Shown: positions 41,662 to 50,944, numbered from the stretch's first letter. The stretch is DNA of 64,000 bases from an uncultured Acetatifactor sp. (GCA_910586485.1 CAJUIA010000005.1:91484-155483); one strand, 5' to 3'. The notes: generated from the letters alone by a model not told the origin. A program made the numbers and translations.

Positions 41662-43401
41662 CTAAGACTCCATGGTAAAGGTAAGCTCCACTTCACGCAG
41701 TTCTTCCGCCAGATCTCTCTCTCCTGCCACATTTAGCAGGGGAAAGCCGGACTTAGAGAGATGTACTCTGTGAAAAGCGCTGCACCGCTTGAAATGCTTT
41801 TCCCGCTCCTGAGCGTGGTAAGCAATCATCAGTCGGCCCTGCTCATCCCTGAAAAAAGAATTATGCCCCGGCCCCTGAATCCCCTCTATTGAGGAAGAAC
41901 TCAGCACCGGCGTGGGAAGTTTGGTCCAGTTTCCCGCATCCAGCAGATCACTTCCAGCAAAAGCGGTAAGGCAGCCCACTGCATAATAGTAACCGCAGGC
42001 ATCCCCGCCGGAATAGGAAAGATAAACCGTATCCCCCAGAATCAGGGCATAAGGTCCTTCATTATTGATAGTTCCGCTGGTGTTTTCCCAGCCGTAAAGA
42101 GGCCGGGATAAAAGTACCGGCTCCGAGGTGAGTCGATAAGGACAGCCGTCGTCCACCGTCGCAATATACAACATGGAACCCGTATCCTTGGGCGTACCGA
42201 TGCCGTACCGGTAGGACCAGCACACATAGGAGTTTTCTCCCGCCTCAAAGTAAGTCATATCCAGTGTGATGCCGTCCTCCGTCAGGGGACGGCCGTCCGC
42301 CCTGCACACCCGCACCGGTTCCTCCCAGGAGGCCGGATCCGTGATTTCCCCGCCCTCCTTCAGCCGCATCATATGGCACTGAGGCGCCCATTGCTTCCCG
42401 CCCACGGCAAAGAGAATATAAAGCGCGCCGCCGATGACATGAAACTCCGGCGCCCAGAAGGTCTGGCAGAAGCCCTTTTCTTCATTGTACTCCAAAATAC
42501 AATACTCTTTTACATCCTCCGCAAAAAGTCCTGCCACCGTATCCGACCTGCGCACAAACAGACCTATATCGTTCACATTGTCATTGGTAGCCAAAAAGTA
42601 CCATGCTCCCTTCCAGAAAAACAAAACCGGATCCGCATAGCCTGCCGCAAGAGGGAAGCCCGTATTCACCGGCTCCATTGTTCCGTTCACCCGATATTTG
42701 CCGTCATCTAAGGAAATCAAGCTCTCCCGCTTCCAGCTCACAGGTTTATCATCCGATGAATCGTCGGAGTATGTCACCCTGACACGTACCCGCTCCAATT
42801 CATCCAGGCTCTTGATCCTCACTTCCGCCGGCGCTTGAGCAGACACACTGTACAGAGGAATCCAACGCTCATAAATCCCGGCCAGCAGCTCTTCCGGAAT
42901 CTCCAGCTCTTCCGCCACAGGCCACGTCCCCGACTTCTCCTGCCCTTCCGCTGTAGATGCCGTCCCCGGCTTCCCATGCCCTTCCGCTCCCGACACCGTC
43001 TCCGGCTTCTCCCGCTCTCCTGCTCCCGACGCAGCCTCCGGCTTCTCCCGCTCTCCTGCTCCCGGCGCATTCTCCACCCATTCCTGCTGGCTGAAGCATA
43101 CAAAATCCTTGGTCTTCCAGACCAGATAACCGCCTTCCAGGGGAGCCCAGTTCTCGTCCAGCGGCTCCGCATAAATCAGGTACTCTTCTCCCTCTTTCCG
43201 CAGGCGGGGATTTTGAATCCCCCGCTCCGCGATCGTGTTGTCCTCCCGGACTGCCGCCCGTGCAAAGAGAATACCGTAGCCCTGGTTCAGACTCTGATAC
43301 GACTTTCCCTCGCGGCTGACCGCAAAATGCACGCTGTGCGCCAGCGATGCAGGATATTTGTTTTCCGTTATTTTCTCCGTATACACCCTGATAAACGCCA
43401 T
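41662..43401 (-). CDS. GH43-like glycosidase with internal peptide repeats
   Basis: 579 residues from the ATG at 43401, after GGGAGGACGAGT. A short N-terminal domain (about 1-110) is followed by a four-unit repeat of about 12 residues (114-160, GAGEREKPE type), then a five-bladed propeller of the GH43 kind: GYADPVLFFWKGAWYFLATND with the likely base Asp, FWAPEFHVIGGALYILFAV, and GIQGPGHNSFF. The family cleaves arabinofuranosides or xylosides. No signal peptide. It follows a GH31 gene, with a divergent AraC regulator beyond. The precise GH43 subfamily is uncertain, and a GH43-like but inactive protein cannot be ruled out. Confidence 0.75.
   Translation of the reverse strand: MAFIRVYTEKITENKYPASLAHSVHFAVSREGKSYQSLNQGYGILFARAAVREDNTIAERGIQNPRLRKEGEEYLIYAEPLDENWAPLEGGYLVWKTKDFVCFSQQEWVENAPGAGEREKPEAASGAGEREKPETVSGAEGHGKPGTASTAEGQEKSGTWPVAEELEIPEELLAGIYERWIPLYSVSAQAPAEVRIKSLDELERVRVRVTYSDDSSDDKPVSWKRESLISLDDGKYRVNGTMEPVNTGFPLAAGYADPVLFFWKGAWYFLATNDNVNDIGLFVRRSDTVAGLFAEDVKEYCILEYNEEKGFCQTFWAPEFHVIGGALYILFAVGGKQWAPQCHMMRLKEGGEITDPASWEEPVRVCRADGRPLTEDGITLDMTYFEAGENSYVCWSYRYGIGTPKDTGSMLYIATVDDGCPYRLTSEPVLLSRPLYGWENTSGTINNEGPYALILGDTVYLSYSGGDACGYYYAVGCLTAFAGSDLLDAGNWTKLPTPVLSSSSIEGIQGPGHNSFFRDEQGRLMIAYHAQEREKHFKRCSAFHRVHLSKSGFPLLNVAGERDLAEELREVELTFTMES
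42922..43062 (-). repeat. 36-bp coding minisatellite in GH43 protein
   Basis: About four in-frame units of 36 bp (GGCTTCTCCCGCTCTCCTGC type on the plus strand) encoding 12-residue units GAGEREKPEAAS, GAGEREKPETVS, GAEGHGKPGTAS and a fourth, more divergent one. The two 5' units are nearly identical, suggesting recent duplication. Confidence 0.85.
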
Positions 43402-43509
43402 ACTCGTCCTCCCATTTTTAAACATCCAGACATGCCGCCTGCGGCGTAACCTGCCCCCAAAAATCAAAAGCGCTTCCTGGCAAAATGCCATAGACAGTCA
43501 GAAGTACTT

Positions 43510-45489
43510 TCACGCAAATACCTCCGCCACGGAGCTTCCCTCTTTCACAAAAGCGATGAATTTTTCCAACGGAGCCTGGCAGTCCAGCCACCTGCCGCCT
43601 TCCAGCACCTCTTTGCTGTTCACATCCTGCCACCGGCCTGCAGGCAGATAGACCCTGCGCTTTGTACATCCCTGCTCCGTCACAGGTGCAAACAAAATAT
43701 CTTCTCCAAAGAAATACTGGTCCTCCAGCTCATAACACACCGAATCCTCCGGATAATCAAAGAACATCGGACGCATCAACGGCTTGCCTTCCTTGGATGC
43801 AATCTCCATGTGGCGGCAGATATAAGGCTTCAACCGCTCCCGCAGCTTAATCAGTTCCGTAAACACCCGGCAGGCCCTGTCTCCAAAGCTCCAGATCTCA
43901 TTGTCTCCGCCGCTTCTCTCCTTCACCCCAGGATGTCGCTCCGCCTGTCCCGGCGTCCGCATCCTGGAGCCGTGGAGCCGCATGACAGGGCAGAACAGGC
44001 CGAACTGCGCCCAGCGGACAATCAGTTCCTGAAAATATTCGCTCTGTATATCACCGGAATGAAACCCGCCAATATCACTGTTCCACCAGGGGATTCCGCA
44101 CATAGCCATAGAAAGTCCTGTCTTCACACTCATACGCAGCGCTTCAAAAGTAGACCCTATATCCCCGTTCCAGACCAGGGAGCCGAACTTCTGGCTGCCA
44201 GGGTAAGCCGCACGGGTCAACAGGATGATCTCATCCTCTCCCTCCCCCCGCAGCCCTTCATAAAACATCTTACTGTAATAATACGGATAAAGCATGGCCG
44301 TCTGTGCGCCGTTTCCTGCATACAGCTTCAGGTTAGAGTACTGCTGGGGATGCACCTCCGGCTCCGCCTCGTCCAGCCAGAAATTATGAATTCCCTTGTC
44401 ATAGTAATTTTTCTTTACCTTATCCCACACAAAAGGTCCTGTCTTGGGGTTTGTGGCGTCAATAAAGGTTTGTTGACCGTAAAAGTCAAATGTCCCGTAC
44501 TGGCCGTTTTCCGTCCGTATCAACAAATTGGCGTCATCCATGGTGCGATAATTTTCACTGGCCGGATTGATGGTGGGCCAGATAGATACCACCGGTTGGA
44601 CTCCCATTTCCTTCAGTTCCCTGCACATACCCTCCGGGTCAGGCCAGTACTTGGGATCAAACTTCCACTCTCCCTGCTCCGTCCAGTGGAAGTAGTCAAT
44701 GACAATGGCCGCCAGGGGAACCCCTCTTCTCTGGTACTCTCTTGCTGTCTCCAGCACTTCCTCCTGGCTCTCATAGCGCAGTTTACTCTGCCAGAAGCCC
44801 GCCGCCCACTCTGGGAAGGCAGGTGCATATCCGGTGAGATCGCAATACTTCTTCAGCACCTCCGCAGGAGTTTTTCCTCCATAAATCAGATAATCTGCCT
44901 GATATGCGCTGTCGGCCACCCACATGGTATGATTCTTCGTGGTCTCACAGCGCCCCGGCGCAGGATTGTTCCAGAAAAAGCCGTAGCCAAGGGATGAATA
45001 GAGCACAGGTACGGCAGATTTTGTATTATAATGCTGCAGATTACAGGTACTGCCCTTCCGGTCAAAAATATCCTCCTGCTCCTGGCCCAGCCCGTAAAAG
45101 TGTTCTCCCTGATTGGCATCAAAAATCACTTTAATCTGATAGTGGTCGCCTTCCGTATGTACATTTCGCCCAGTGTAATCACCCTCAAATTTGGTGTGAA
45201 GAATCTGCTTTCCCTCCCTATACCAGGTCAACACGCCCCCACACCAAGGATTCCCCGCCTCCACCTTCACGGACACCATCCCGTTGGTCAACGTTGCACA
45301 CTGATTGTCCCCGATGACTGTGGCCTCCGACGCTTCCGCAGGCGGAAGCAGCGTCCAGTTTTCCTCACTCAGCTTTCCGTTCTTTGTGGAACGACACCTG
45401 ATACAGTCTTTTCCGTAGGCCTCCACCACGGTCAACTCGTCCCTTCGCTGAAAAATGATTTTTTCCTTCTCACATGTTATGATTCCCAT
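43510..45489 (-). CDS. GH31 alpha-xylosidase/alpha-glucosidase
   Basis: 659 residues. GH31 architecture: N-terminal beta-sandwich (GEHFYGLGQEQEDIFDRKG), then the catalytic barrel with PAFPEWAAGFWQSKLRYESQEEV, IVIDYFHWTEQGEWKFD, nucleophile Asp in FWLDEAEPE, LLTRAAYPGSQKFGSLVWNGDIGSTFE with the acid/base Asp, and PWWNSDIGGF. The motif set suits alpha-xylosidases or related enzymes that trim xyloglucan or isoprimeverose; specificity needs testing. No signal peptide. It precedes the GH43 gene on the same strand and is divergent from an araC-type regulator, the likely activator. Confidence 0.88.
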   Translation of the reverse strand: MGIITCEKEKIIFQRRDELTVVEAYGKDCIRCRSTKNGKLSEENWTLLPPAEASEATVIGDNQCATLTNGMVSVKVEAGNPWCGGVLTWYREGKQILHTKFEGDYTGRNVHTEGDHYQIKVIFDANQGEHFYGLGQEQEDIFDRKGSTCNLQHYNTKSAVPVLYSSLGYGFFWNNPAPGRCETTKNHTMWVADSAYQADYLIYGGKTPAEVLKKYCDLTGYAPAFPEWAAGFWQSKLRYESQEEVLETAREYQRRGVPLAAIVIDYFHWTEQGEWKFDPKYWPDPEGMCRELKEMGVQPVVSIWPTINPASENYRTMDDANLLIRTENGQYGTFDFYGQQTFIDATNPKTGPFVWDKVKKNYYDKGIHNFWLDEAEPEVHPQQYSNLKLYAGNGAQTAMLYPYYYSKMFYEGLRGEGEDEIILLTRAAYPGSQKFGSLVWNGDIGSTFEALRMSVKTGLSMAMCGIPWWNSDIGGFHSGDIQSEYFQELIVRWAQFGLFCPVMRLHGSRMRTPGQAERHPGVKERSGGDNEIWSFGDRACRVFTELIKLRERLKPYICRHMEIASKEGKPLMRPMFFDYPEDSVCYELEDQYFFGEDILFAPVTEQGCTKRRVYLPAGRWQDVNSKEVLEGGRWLDCQAPLEKFIAFVKEGSSVAEVFA

Positions 45490-45552
45490 AAGCTCATCCC
45501 TTTCGTTTCATATTGAAATATCAGAAAATTCATATCATCCGTGCCAATACAT

Positions 45553-45558
45553 ATTATA
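45553..45558 (-). promoter_or_regulatory. -10 box of the GH31-GH43 operon
   Basis: TATAAT on the minus strand about 65 bases before the GH31 start, with no good -35 box upstream, as is common for activator-dependent promoters. The divergent AraC protein is a candidate activator. Confidence 0.45.
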
Positions 45559-45600
45559 TTGCTTTTTCTTCTGAAATTCTTGCATTATCTTGGGAGACAG

Positions 45601-45629
45601 TTGCACAATCTTGCTTTTCCTGCTATGCT
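45601..45629 (+). promoter_or_regulatory. Promoter of the AraC-type gene
   Basis: TTGCAC (45601-45606), 17-base spacer, TATGCT (45624-45629), 62 bases before the start codon. Confidence 0.55.
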
Positions 45630-45690
45630 GGTACCAAAGTAACCTGCCAGTGCAAAAGGCATTGTACCTGCTTAAAGGAGATTTTTCCAT

Positions 45691-46614
45691 ATGTCTGAAA
45701 ATGTAACTCTGCAGAATTCCATACCTTTGGAAACCATTATACATCGTACCGCTTCCCGGCCTTTCTCCCTCTACCGTACCGTGGTGGATCGGGAAGAACG
45801 AAGCGCTCTCTATCTGCATTGTCACCCCGAAGCGGAGCTTTTTTATCTGGAAGAGGGTATGGTGGATTTTCAGGTAGAAAGCCGCTCCTTTTCCTTACAG
45901 GCGGGAGAAGGTATCTTTATTCCGCCGAATCAGCTGCACAGTGCCATGAAACAAACAGACTGTTCCGACAGCTGCTCTCACCGGGCAGTGGTATTTGACT
46001 TAAATCTGTTGGAGCAAAATCTTCCGCCCTATTGTCAGGCTTATTTCGCGCCCCTGCAGATTCGGCGGGCCGACTGTGTCTATCCCATCAAATTGGATCA
46101 GCCAAAGAATAAGCGGCTTCTGGCGCTGCTGCCTGCCATTTTTACCTTGCAAAGGCCGAAGCTGGAACAATACGAGCTGTCTCTCACCGGCATCCTGCTT
46201 TTATGCTGGCAGGAGCTGTATAACCTTTGCTTTTCAGAACTCAACAGACTGCCTTTCGACAGCTCTCCCTACAAAGAGATTCAGAAAAGCATAGATTACC
46301 TGCAGCACAATTTTGCAGATTCTCTAACTCTGGCGGACCTTTCAAAAAAGGCCGGATTCAGCGAAAGCTATTTCTGCCATAGTTTTAAAAACTGTACCGG
46401 CTACACCCCCTTTGCATACCTGAATCGGCTCCGCATTGTAAAAAGCTGTGAGCTCTTGGCCCGGACAAACAAAAAAATAACTGAAATTGCCTCCCTCTGC
46501 GGATTCAACAATATCAGTTATTTCAATCGCACTTTTTATAAAACGGCCGGAACCACCCCTTCTGCCTACCGCAGCGGTTTAGCAGCCTCTGACCGCCAAA
46601 ACCGCCGGGTATAA
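45691..46614 (+). CDS. AraC-family transcriptional regulator
   Basis: 307 residues, ATG after AAAGGAGATTTTTCC. N-terminal cupin ligand domain (YLHCHPEAELFYLEEGMVDFQV, LQAGEGIFIPPNQLHS) and C-terminal double helix-turn-helix (SLTLADLSKKAGFSESYFCHSFK, then ITEIASLCGFNNISYFNRTF). Such proteins sense sugars. Divergent from the GH31-GH43 operon, which it probably activates in response to an oligosaccharide. Confidence 0.94.
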   Translation: MSENVTLQNSIPLETIIHRTASRPFSLYRTVVDREERSALYLHCHPEAELFYLEEGMVDFQVESRSFSLQAGEGIFIPPNQLHSAMKQTDCSDSCSHRAVVFDLNLLEQNLPPYCQAYFAPLQIRRADCVYPIKLDQPKNKRLLALLPAIFTLQRPKLEQYELSLTGILLLCWQELYNLCFSELNRLPFDSSPYKEIQKSIDYLQHNFADSLTLADLSKKAGFSESYFCHSFKNCTGYTPFAYLNRLRIVKSCELLARTNKKITEIASLCGFNNISYFNRTFYKTAGTTPSAYRSGLAASDRQNRRV

Positions 46615-46646
46615 ACCGTTTTTATAGATTTGACTAATGGTTATTC

Positions 46647-47483
46647 TTATGCTGTCACAATAATTCCGCCGGCGTTGGCGTACATGCTGCTGACGCCTCT
46701 GGTATTCAAAATCAAAACCTGCTTAAATTTGTTCTTTGCCAAAATCAGCTTTTTTACCAGTTCTGCCCTTTCCGGAGCGTTGCAATGGCTGATAATCAGA
46801 CAGCGTTCCTTCGCTTCCTTTAATTCCTCCGTCAAAAGCTCTCCAAGCCTTGCCAATGCCTTCTTCATCCCAATACACTGGGACTTCTGCACAATCTGCC
46901 CTCTAAAGCCCGCCATAATAGGCTTTATATTCAGCGTGGAGGCAACCAGAGCCTTCACCGATGAAAGCCGCCCATTTTTCCGCAGGGTTTCCAGATTATC
47001 CAGCACAAAATAAGTGAGAACACTATTGCGAAACCGCTCAACCTTTTCCACAATTTCCTCAAAGGAAAGCCCTTCCTCTTCCAGTTCCATCAGCTTCAAC
47101 ACAAGCTGTGTCTCCCCACCGCTTGCGGATTCGGAATCAAACACATGGATTCGCTTTTCTCCGTGTTCTTCCCGGTATAGATCAGCCGCCAAAACAGCAC
47201 TGTTATAGCTTCCGCTAAGTTTGGCAGAAAGTGTAACAACATAAATCCTGTCTGCTTCCGCCAGATAGGCATCCATGTATCGCTCCGGCGACGGACAGGC
47301 AGATCTGGGGCATTCCCTGGATTCCGCTACCTTCTCCAGAAACTCCTTCTGTTCAAAGTTTTCATCATCCAGAATGTGATAGTCACCCACAAAAAGCTCC
47401 AGCGGTATCACCTGAAATCTTTCGTCATTTCTCATTTCCTCTGGCAGCTCACAACAACTGTCGACCACAATTTTATAGTTCAC
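46647..47483 (-). CDS. DegV-family fatty-acid-binding protein
   Basis: 278 residues from the GTG at 47483, preceded by GGGAGGCTGAC; an upstream ATG at 47513 has no site. DegV/FakB fold: YKIVVDSCCELPEEM at the start, VVTLSAKLSGSYNSAV, FDSESASGGETQLVLKL, and NIKPIMAGFRGQIVQKSQ. Family members bind fatty acids for FakA kinase; no fakA is nearby. Converges with the AraC gene. Confidence 0.93.
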   Translation of the reverse strand: MNYKIVVDSCCELPEEMRNDERFQVIPLELFVGDYHILDDENFEQKEFLEKVAESRECPRSACPSPERYMDAYLAEADRIYVVTLSAKLSGSYNSAVLAADLYREEHGEKRIHVFDSESASGGETQLVLKLMELEEEGLSFEEIVEKVERFRNSVLTYFVLDNLETLRKNGRLSSVKALVASTLNIKPIMAGFRGQIVQKSQCIGMKKALARLGELLTEELKEAKERCLIISHCNAPERAELVKKLILAKNKFKQVLILNTRGVSSMYANAGGIIVTA

Positions 47484-47699
47484 GTCAGCCTCCCTTTCGC
47501 CGCCCTGCGGCATGTTTACAGATATTTTATCATTACCCTTATTTTTAGTTATTGTTACCTTTTCACATGGTTTTTATTACTACATGAGGATAACATATAT
47601 TTTTAGGAATGTAAAGAAAAAGATTCTATACATCCCTCTAAATTTGTACTATACTGTTATTATTCCAAAATTTTAAATACCACATACAGAAAGGCAGAC

Positions 47700-48206
47700 A
47701 TGACAGCATTTCAGATTACTTCCATGAAAAATTTTATGAATCGGCTTCTGACTTCCGATGCCTTTGACTGCTTCCTCCTGGAAGAAGCGCTTATCAGTAC
47801 CGCCAGCACCTTTCATATTGACGGCCGCGTCAATCAGGATTTCTTTAAAGGTACAGAAACGGATTCCGATGCCCCCGCCTATGAATTCCGGCCCTGGAAC
47901 GAACTAAAAGGGCTGTGTTTCGACCTGATCAAAGGCAGACGCACACCCCTCTTTTTTCGTTTTGTACTGCATTTAATGCCCGAAAAAGCTAAGGCATTAC
48001 TGGAAAAAGAAAACTGCAGCGTAGACCGTTCCCAGATAAAAGCTCTGGTACTAACCATTCGCTATGATGGCTCCGGGGCAGTACTGACTACCGGAACCTC
48101 CTTCCATTCTTTTCTCCTTTCAAAGGAGCCTGATGCCATCTGGGACAAAGCATTGGCCCGGTATCTGTCAGGAAAGGGCATTGACTTTGAAGAACTTACT
48201 TTATAA
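47700..48206 (+). CDS. DUF5721 protein
   Basis: 168 residues, ATG after AGAAAGGCAGAC. Conserved soluble protein of Lachnospiraceae: ITSMKNFMNRLLTSDAFDCFLLEE, then TFHIDGRVNQDFF, PWNELKGLCFDLIKGRRTPLFFRFVLHL and LVLTIRYDGSGAVLTTGTS. Function unknown. Its presence supports the family-level placement of the organism. Converges with spoVAE with 3 bases between stops. Confidence 0.82.
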   Translation: MTAFQITSMKNFMNRLLTSDAFDCFLLEEALISTASTFHIDGRVNQDFFKGTETDSDAPAYEFRPWNELKGLCFDLIKGRRTPLFFRFVLHLMPEKAKALLEKENCSVDRSQIKALVLTIRYDGSGAVLTTGTSFHSFLLSKEPDAIWDKALARYLSGKGIDFEELTL

Positions 48207-48209
48207 AGG

Positions 48210-48569
48210 TTAATTCATTTTAGATTTAAACACCAGACTCGCTAAATAACCGAATATCAACGCGGCAGATGTTCCCACTGCCCCTGCCTTAAAGCCTCCG
48301 GCAAAAAGACCCAGCAGCCCCTGTTCGTCAACGGCCTCCTTCACTCCCTTCATCAGAACGTTTCCAAAACCAAGCAGCGGCACACCGGCCCCCGCCCCTG
48401 CAAACTCTTGAAAGGGTTCATACCAGCCAAAGACACTGATGACAGCTCCTGTCACCACCAATAGAACCATTATACGCCCCGGCATCATTTTCGTCTTTTC
48501 CATTAAAATCTGTACAAGGGCACAGATCAATCCGCCTACCCAAAAAGCATTTAAATAATCCATCATCAT
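48210..48569 (-). CDS. spoVAE: Stage V sporulation protein AE
   Basis: 119 residues with several ATG codons in tandem at the start (48569 on) after AAAAAGGAGTAG. Four hydrophobic segments. Matches SpoVAE(b): WVGGLICALVQILMEKTKMMPGRIMVL, YEPFQEFAGAGAGVPLLGFGNVLMKGVKEAVDEQGLLGLFAGG. SpoVA proteins move dipicolinic acid into the forespore. spoVAC and spoVAD, normally its neighbours, are not here; spoVAD is 12 kb away. Confidence 0.92.
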   Translation of the reverse strand: MMMDYLNAFWVGGLICALVQILMEKTKMMPGRIMVLLVVTGAVISVFGWYEPFQEFAGAGAGVPLLGFGNVLMKGVKEAVDEQGLLGLFAGGFKAGAVGTSAALIFGYLASLVFKSKMN

Positions 48570-48664
48570 CTACTCCTTTTTCCGCAAAGGCTTTTGTCAT
48601 AGTTTCTGATGGATTATAAAATTTTATACGCTGATTTTTATATTTCGTTTTATTTATCATTCCG

Positions 48665-49612
48665 TTATTTCTTTTTATGCTGCTCTTCCATACTTTTTTT
48701 CTTCCCTGAAAGCAGTCTCACCGGAAGCTGCACCAGAATTACGGCCGCGAATACCAGAATGCAGCCGGAAATCTGTCTGCCCGTCATGGTCTGATCTGTC
48801 TTCAGAAAACCGATTTTATACGCCCCCCAGGCGGACACTGTGGCAAATACCGATTCCAGGCTTAGCAGCAAGGCGGCTACCGTGGGATTCACCTCTTTCT
48901 GCCCCAAGATTTGCAGAGTATATGCCACTCCACAGCTCAACACACCTGCATAAGCCAGCGTTCCCGCACCATCCCACAGCTGTCCCCAGGAAGGCTGCTC
49001 AAAGAACAGCGCGCCAACCGTACAAAGGACTCCGCAGACCGCAAACTGAACGCAGGAAATCATAACGCCGTCTGCCTTTGGCGAAAAGTAATCCACCAGC
49101 AGTATATGTACTGTAAATACAATCGCACCGCAAAAAACCAAGCTGTCACCCCTGCCCAGAGAAAAACGTTCTGTCATACAGAGCAGATACATACCGACAG
49201 CTGCCATTACTGCTCCCACCCAGACAATTTTTGATGCCCTGCGTCCGAAAAAAATCCCCGCAATGGGGACAAAAATAATATACAGTGTAGTAATAAAACC
49301 TGCTTTCCCTACGGTTGTATATTGAATGCCAAACTGCTGAAGGGTACTTGCCGCCGTCAAAGCTAGTCCACAGCAGCATCCTCCCCAAAGAGTCATCCTC
49401 CAGTCGGTTTTTCTTCTTTTTTCCTTATTCAATTTTCCCGTGATCAAAAGATAAAGGATCAGCACCAGCGTACCGATGAGTGACCGTACACCGTTAAAGG
49501 TCAACGGCCCCATATAATCCATACCCTTGCTCTGAGAGACAAACGCCATTCCCCAGATCAGGGCTGCCAGCAGCAAAGAAAGACTGCCAGATACCCTTAT
49601 TCGATGTTTCAT
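48665..49612 (-). CDS. EamA/DMT-family transporter
   Basis: 315 residues from the ATG at 49612 after AAGGAGGGTGACA. Ten membrane helices in two EamA repeats: SLSLLLAALIWGMAFVSQSKGMDYMGPLTFNGVR and LAYAGVLSCGVAYTLQILGQKEVNPTVAALLLSLESVFA. Likely a drug, amino-acid or metabolite exporter; the substrate cannot be inferred. Confidence 0.92.
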   Translation of the reverse strand: MKHRIRVSGSLSLLLAALIWGMAFVSQSKGMDYMGPLTFNGVRSLIGTLVLILYLLITGKLNKEKRRKTDWRMTLWGGCCCGLALTAASTLQQFGIQYTTVGKAGFITTLYIIFVPIAGIFFGRRASKIVWVGAVMAAVGMYLLCMTERFSLGRGDSLVFCGAIVFTVHILLVDYFSPKADGVMISCVQFAVCGVLCTVGALFFEQPSWGQLWDGAGTLAYAGVLSCGVAYTLQILGQKEVNPTVAALLLSLESVFATVSAWGAYKIGFLKTDQTMTGRQISGCILVFAAVILVQLPVRLLSGKKKSMEEQHKKK

Positions 49613-49706
49613 GTCACCCTCCTTTTGGCTCTTTATTTTCGGAATCCTGGTTTTGCCTTTCACACCAATCTCCATGTTTCCGCATTGCGGAATCTCAAAT
49701 CCGTGG

Positions 49707-49731
49707 AAAAACGCCTGCTTTTGGCGTTTTT
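49707..49731 (-). terminator. Terminator after aroK
   Basis: AAAAACGCC (49707-49715), 7-base loop, GGCGTTTTT (49723-49731), functional on either strand and lying downstream of the aroK-class gene. Confidence 0.75.
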
Positions 49732-49732
49732 C

Positions 49733-49800
49733 AGCGTGAAATATAGTACTTCTCTGCGAAATGCCCCCTGGCATGAGCGGCTGGAAGTACTTTTCACGCT
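49733..49800. repeat. Inverted repeat with AGCGTGAAA...GTACTTC arms
   Basis: AGCGTGAAATATAGTACTTC (49733-49752) and GAAGTACTTTTCACGCT (49784-49800) form an imperfect inverted repeat just after the terminator, its right arm entering the aroK stop region. A near-copy of the right arm, GAAGTACTTTCACGC, is at 43501-43515 over the GH31 stop. Confidence 0.5.
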
Positions 49801-50294
49801 AATCTCTTTGTGATTTCGGACACTATTTCCCTCAGCATCCTGCCTTCACATTCTACCGTTAGATGGGCATATTTTTCATACAGCGGACGGCGCTCCTCAT
49901 ACAATCCTTCCAATGTCTGTCCCGGCCGCAGCGTCACTCCCCGCTCGTTCAAATCGCCCAAACGCATTTGCAGTTCCTGACAGGACAGCTTTAAATAGAC
50001 CATAATGCCTTTTTCCTGCAAATGCTCCATTGCCTCCCTGCCGTAAACCGCGCTGCCACCGGTAGCAATGACACACCTCTCTTCTTCCAGCGAGGCATTC
50101 ACCTCATTCTCCAGCTGCCAGAAGCCCTCTATCCCTCTTTCTTCAATAAGCTCATGGAGCAGTTTTCCGTATCTCTCCTGTATCACCAAATCCGAGTCCA
50201 CAAAACGATAACCCAGTTTTTTTGCCAGCACTACGCCCACCGTACTCTTACCCGCTCCCGGCATGCCGATCAGGACTACCGTATTTTTCTTCAT
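49794..50294 (-). CDS. aroK: Shikimate kinase
   Basis: 166 residues from the ATG at 50294; the ribosome site GAGAGGA comes from the 99-bp leader element. Phosphorylates shikimate in aromatic amino acid synthesis. P-loop IGMPGAGKSTVG, DSD in FVDSDLVIQERYG, FWQLENEV, VIATGGSAV and RPLYEKYAHLTV. Length normal. RidA gene lies upstream on the same strand; no other aro genes are near. Confidence 0.93.
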   Translation of the reverse strand: MKKNTVVLIGMPGAGKSTVGVVLAKKLGYRFVDSDLVIQERYGKLLHELIEERGIEGFWQLENEVNASLEEERCVIATGGSAVYGREAMEHLQEKGIMVYLKLSCQELQMRLGDLNERGVTLRPGQTLEGLYEERRPLYEKYAHLTVECEGRMLREIVSEITKRLA

Positions 50295-50297
50295 TTT

Positions 50298-50396
50298 TCC
50301 TCTCATTCTGCCGCGTAAGCGGCATCTAAATCCGTGGGAACTTTGGGACGCGCAGCGTCACAAATTCCGAGATTGAAAATGACAATTTTCAATCTT
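50298..50396 (-). repeat. 99-bp dispersed leader element, copy 2
   Basis: Same length and layout as copy 1 at 3588-3686 (A/T stem, GACGC-GCGTC and GCCGC-GCGGC hairpins, GAATGAGAGGA end). It fills most of the gap between ridA and aroK and supplies the aroK ribosome site. Base changes in GCCGC-ttac-GCGGC stay in the loop. Confidence 0.8.
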
Positions 50397-50473
50397 CCTC
50401 ACCTGCAAAAGCGCTGCTCTCGCAAGCAGCGCTGCATTCCATATATTCGGGAAACGCTGATAATTACGCTTTC

Positions 50474-50848
50474 CTACACCTCTGCAATTACCTCGATCTC
50501 ACAAAGCACATTCTTCGGAAGGGTTTTAACCGCCACACAGCTCCTAGCGGGCTTTTCTGTAAAATATCTGGCATAGACCTCATTAAAAGCCGCAAAGTCG
50601 CCCATATCCGCCAGAAAACAGGAAGTCTTCGCCACCCTTGTATAATCCGTTCCCGCTGCCGTCAGCAGCTCACCGATATTTCTGCAGACCCGTTCCGCCT
50701 GAGCTGCAATATCCGTCCCTTCAATTTCCCCGGTAGCCGGGTCGATAGGAATCTGGCCTGATGCAAAAAGCAGGCCGTTGACAATAATTCCCTGTGAATA
50801 CGGCCCGATGGCTGCAGGTGCTTTTTCCGTTGAAACTTTTTTTAACAT
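50474..50848 (-). CDS. ridA: RidA-family reactive imine deaminase
   Basis: 124 residues, ATG after GGAGAATAAGTT. Hydrolyses reactive enamine/imine intermediates from PLP enzymes. The family marks are APAAIGPYSQGIIVNGLLFASGQIPIDP, and the active-site arginine of PARSCVAVKTLPKNVLCEIEVIA. Usual length. Confidence 0.95.
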   Translation of the reverse strand: MLKKVSTEKAPAAIGPYSQGIIVNGLLFASGQIPIDPATGEIEGTDIAAQAERVCRNIGELLTAAGTDYTRVAKTSCFLADMGDFAAFNEVYARYFTEKPARSCVAVKTLPKNVLCEIEVIAEV

Positions 50849-50944
50849 AACTTATTCTCCTTTTCTTCCGCCCTATTTTATTTGCGACGGCATTGCTTTT
50901 TTACCCGAAACGCTCCGCAAGCACGATTGCTCACAACAGCGCCT

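Noticed and set aside
41424..41732. 102-codon minus-strand reading frame between GH43 and the small membrane protein
   Set aside because: Overlaps both neighbours in another frame and lacks a domain or membrane pattern.
42869..43099. Gly/Arg-rich 76-codon reading frame in the GH43 gene
   Set aside because: Alternative frame of the 36-bp minisatellite, not an independent gene.
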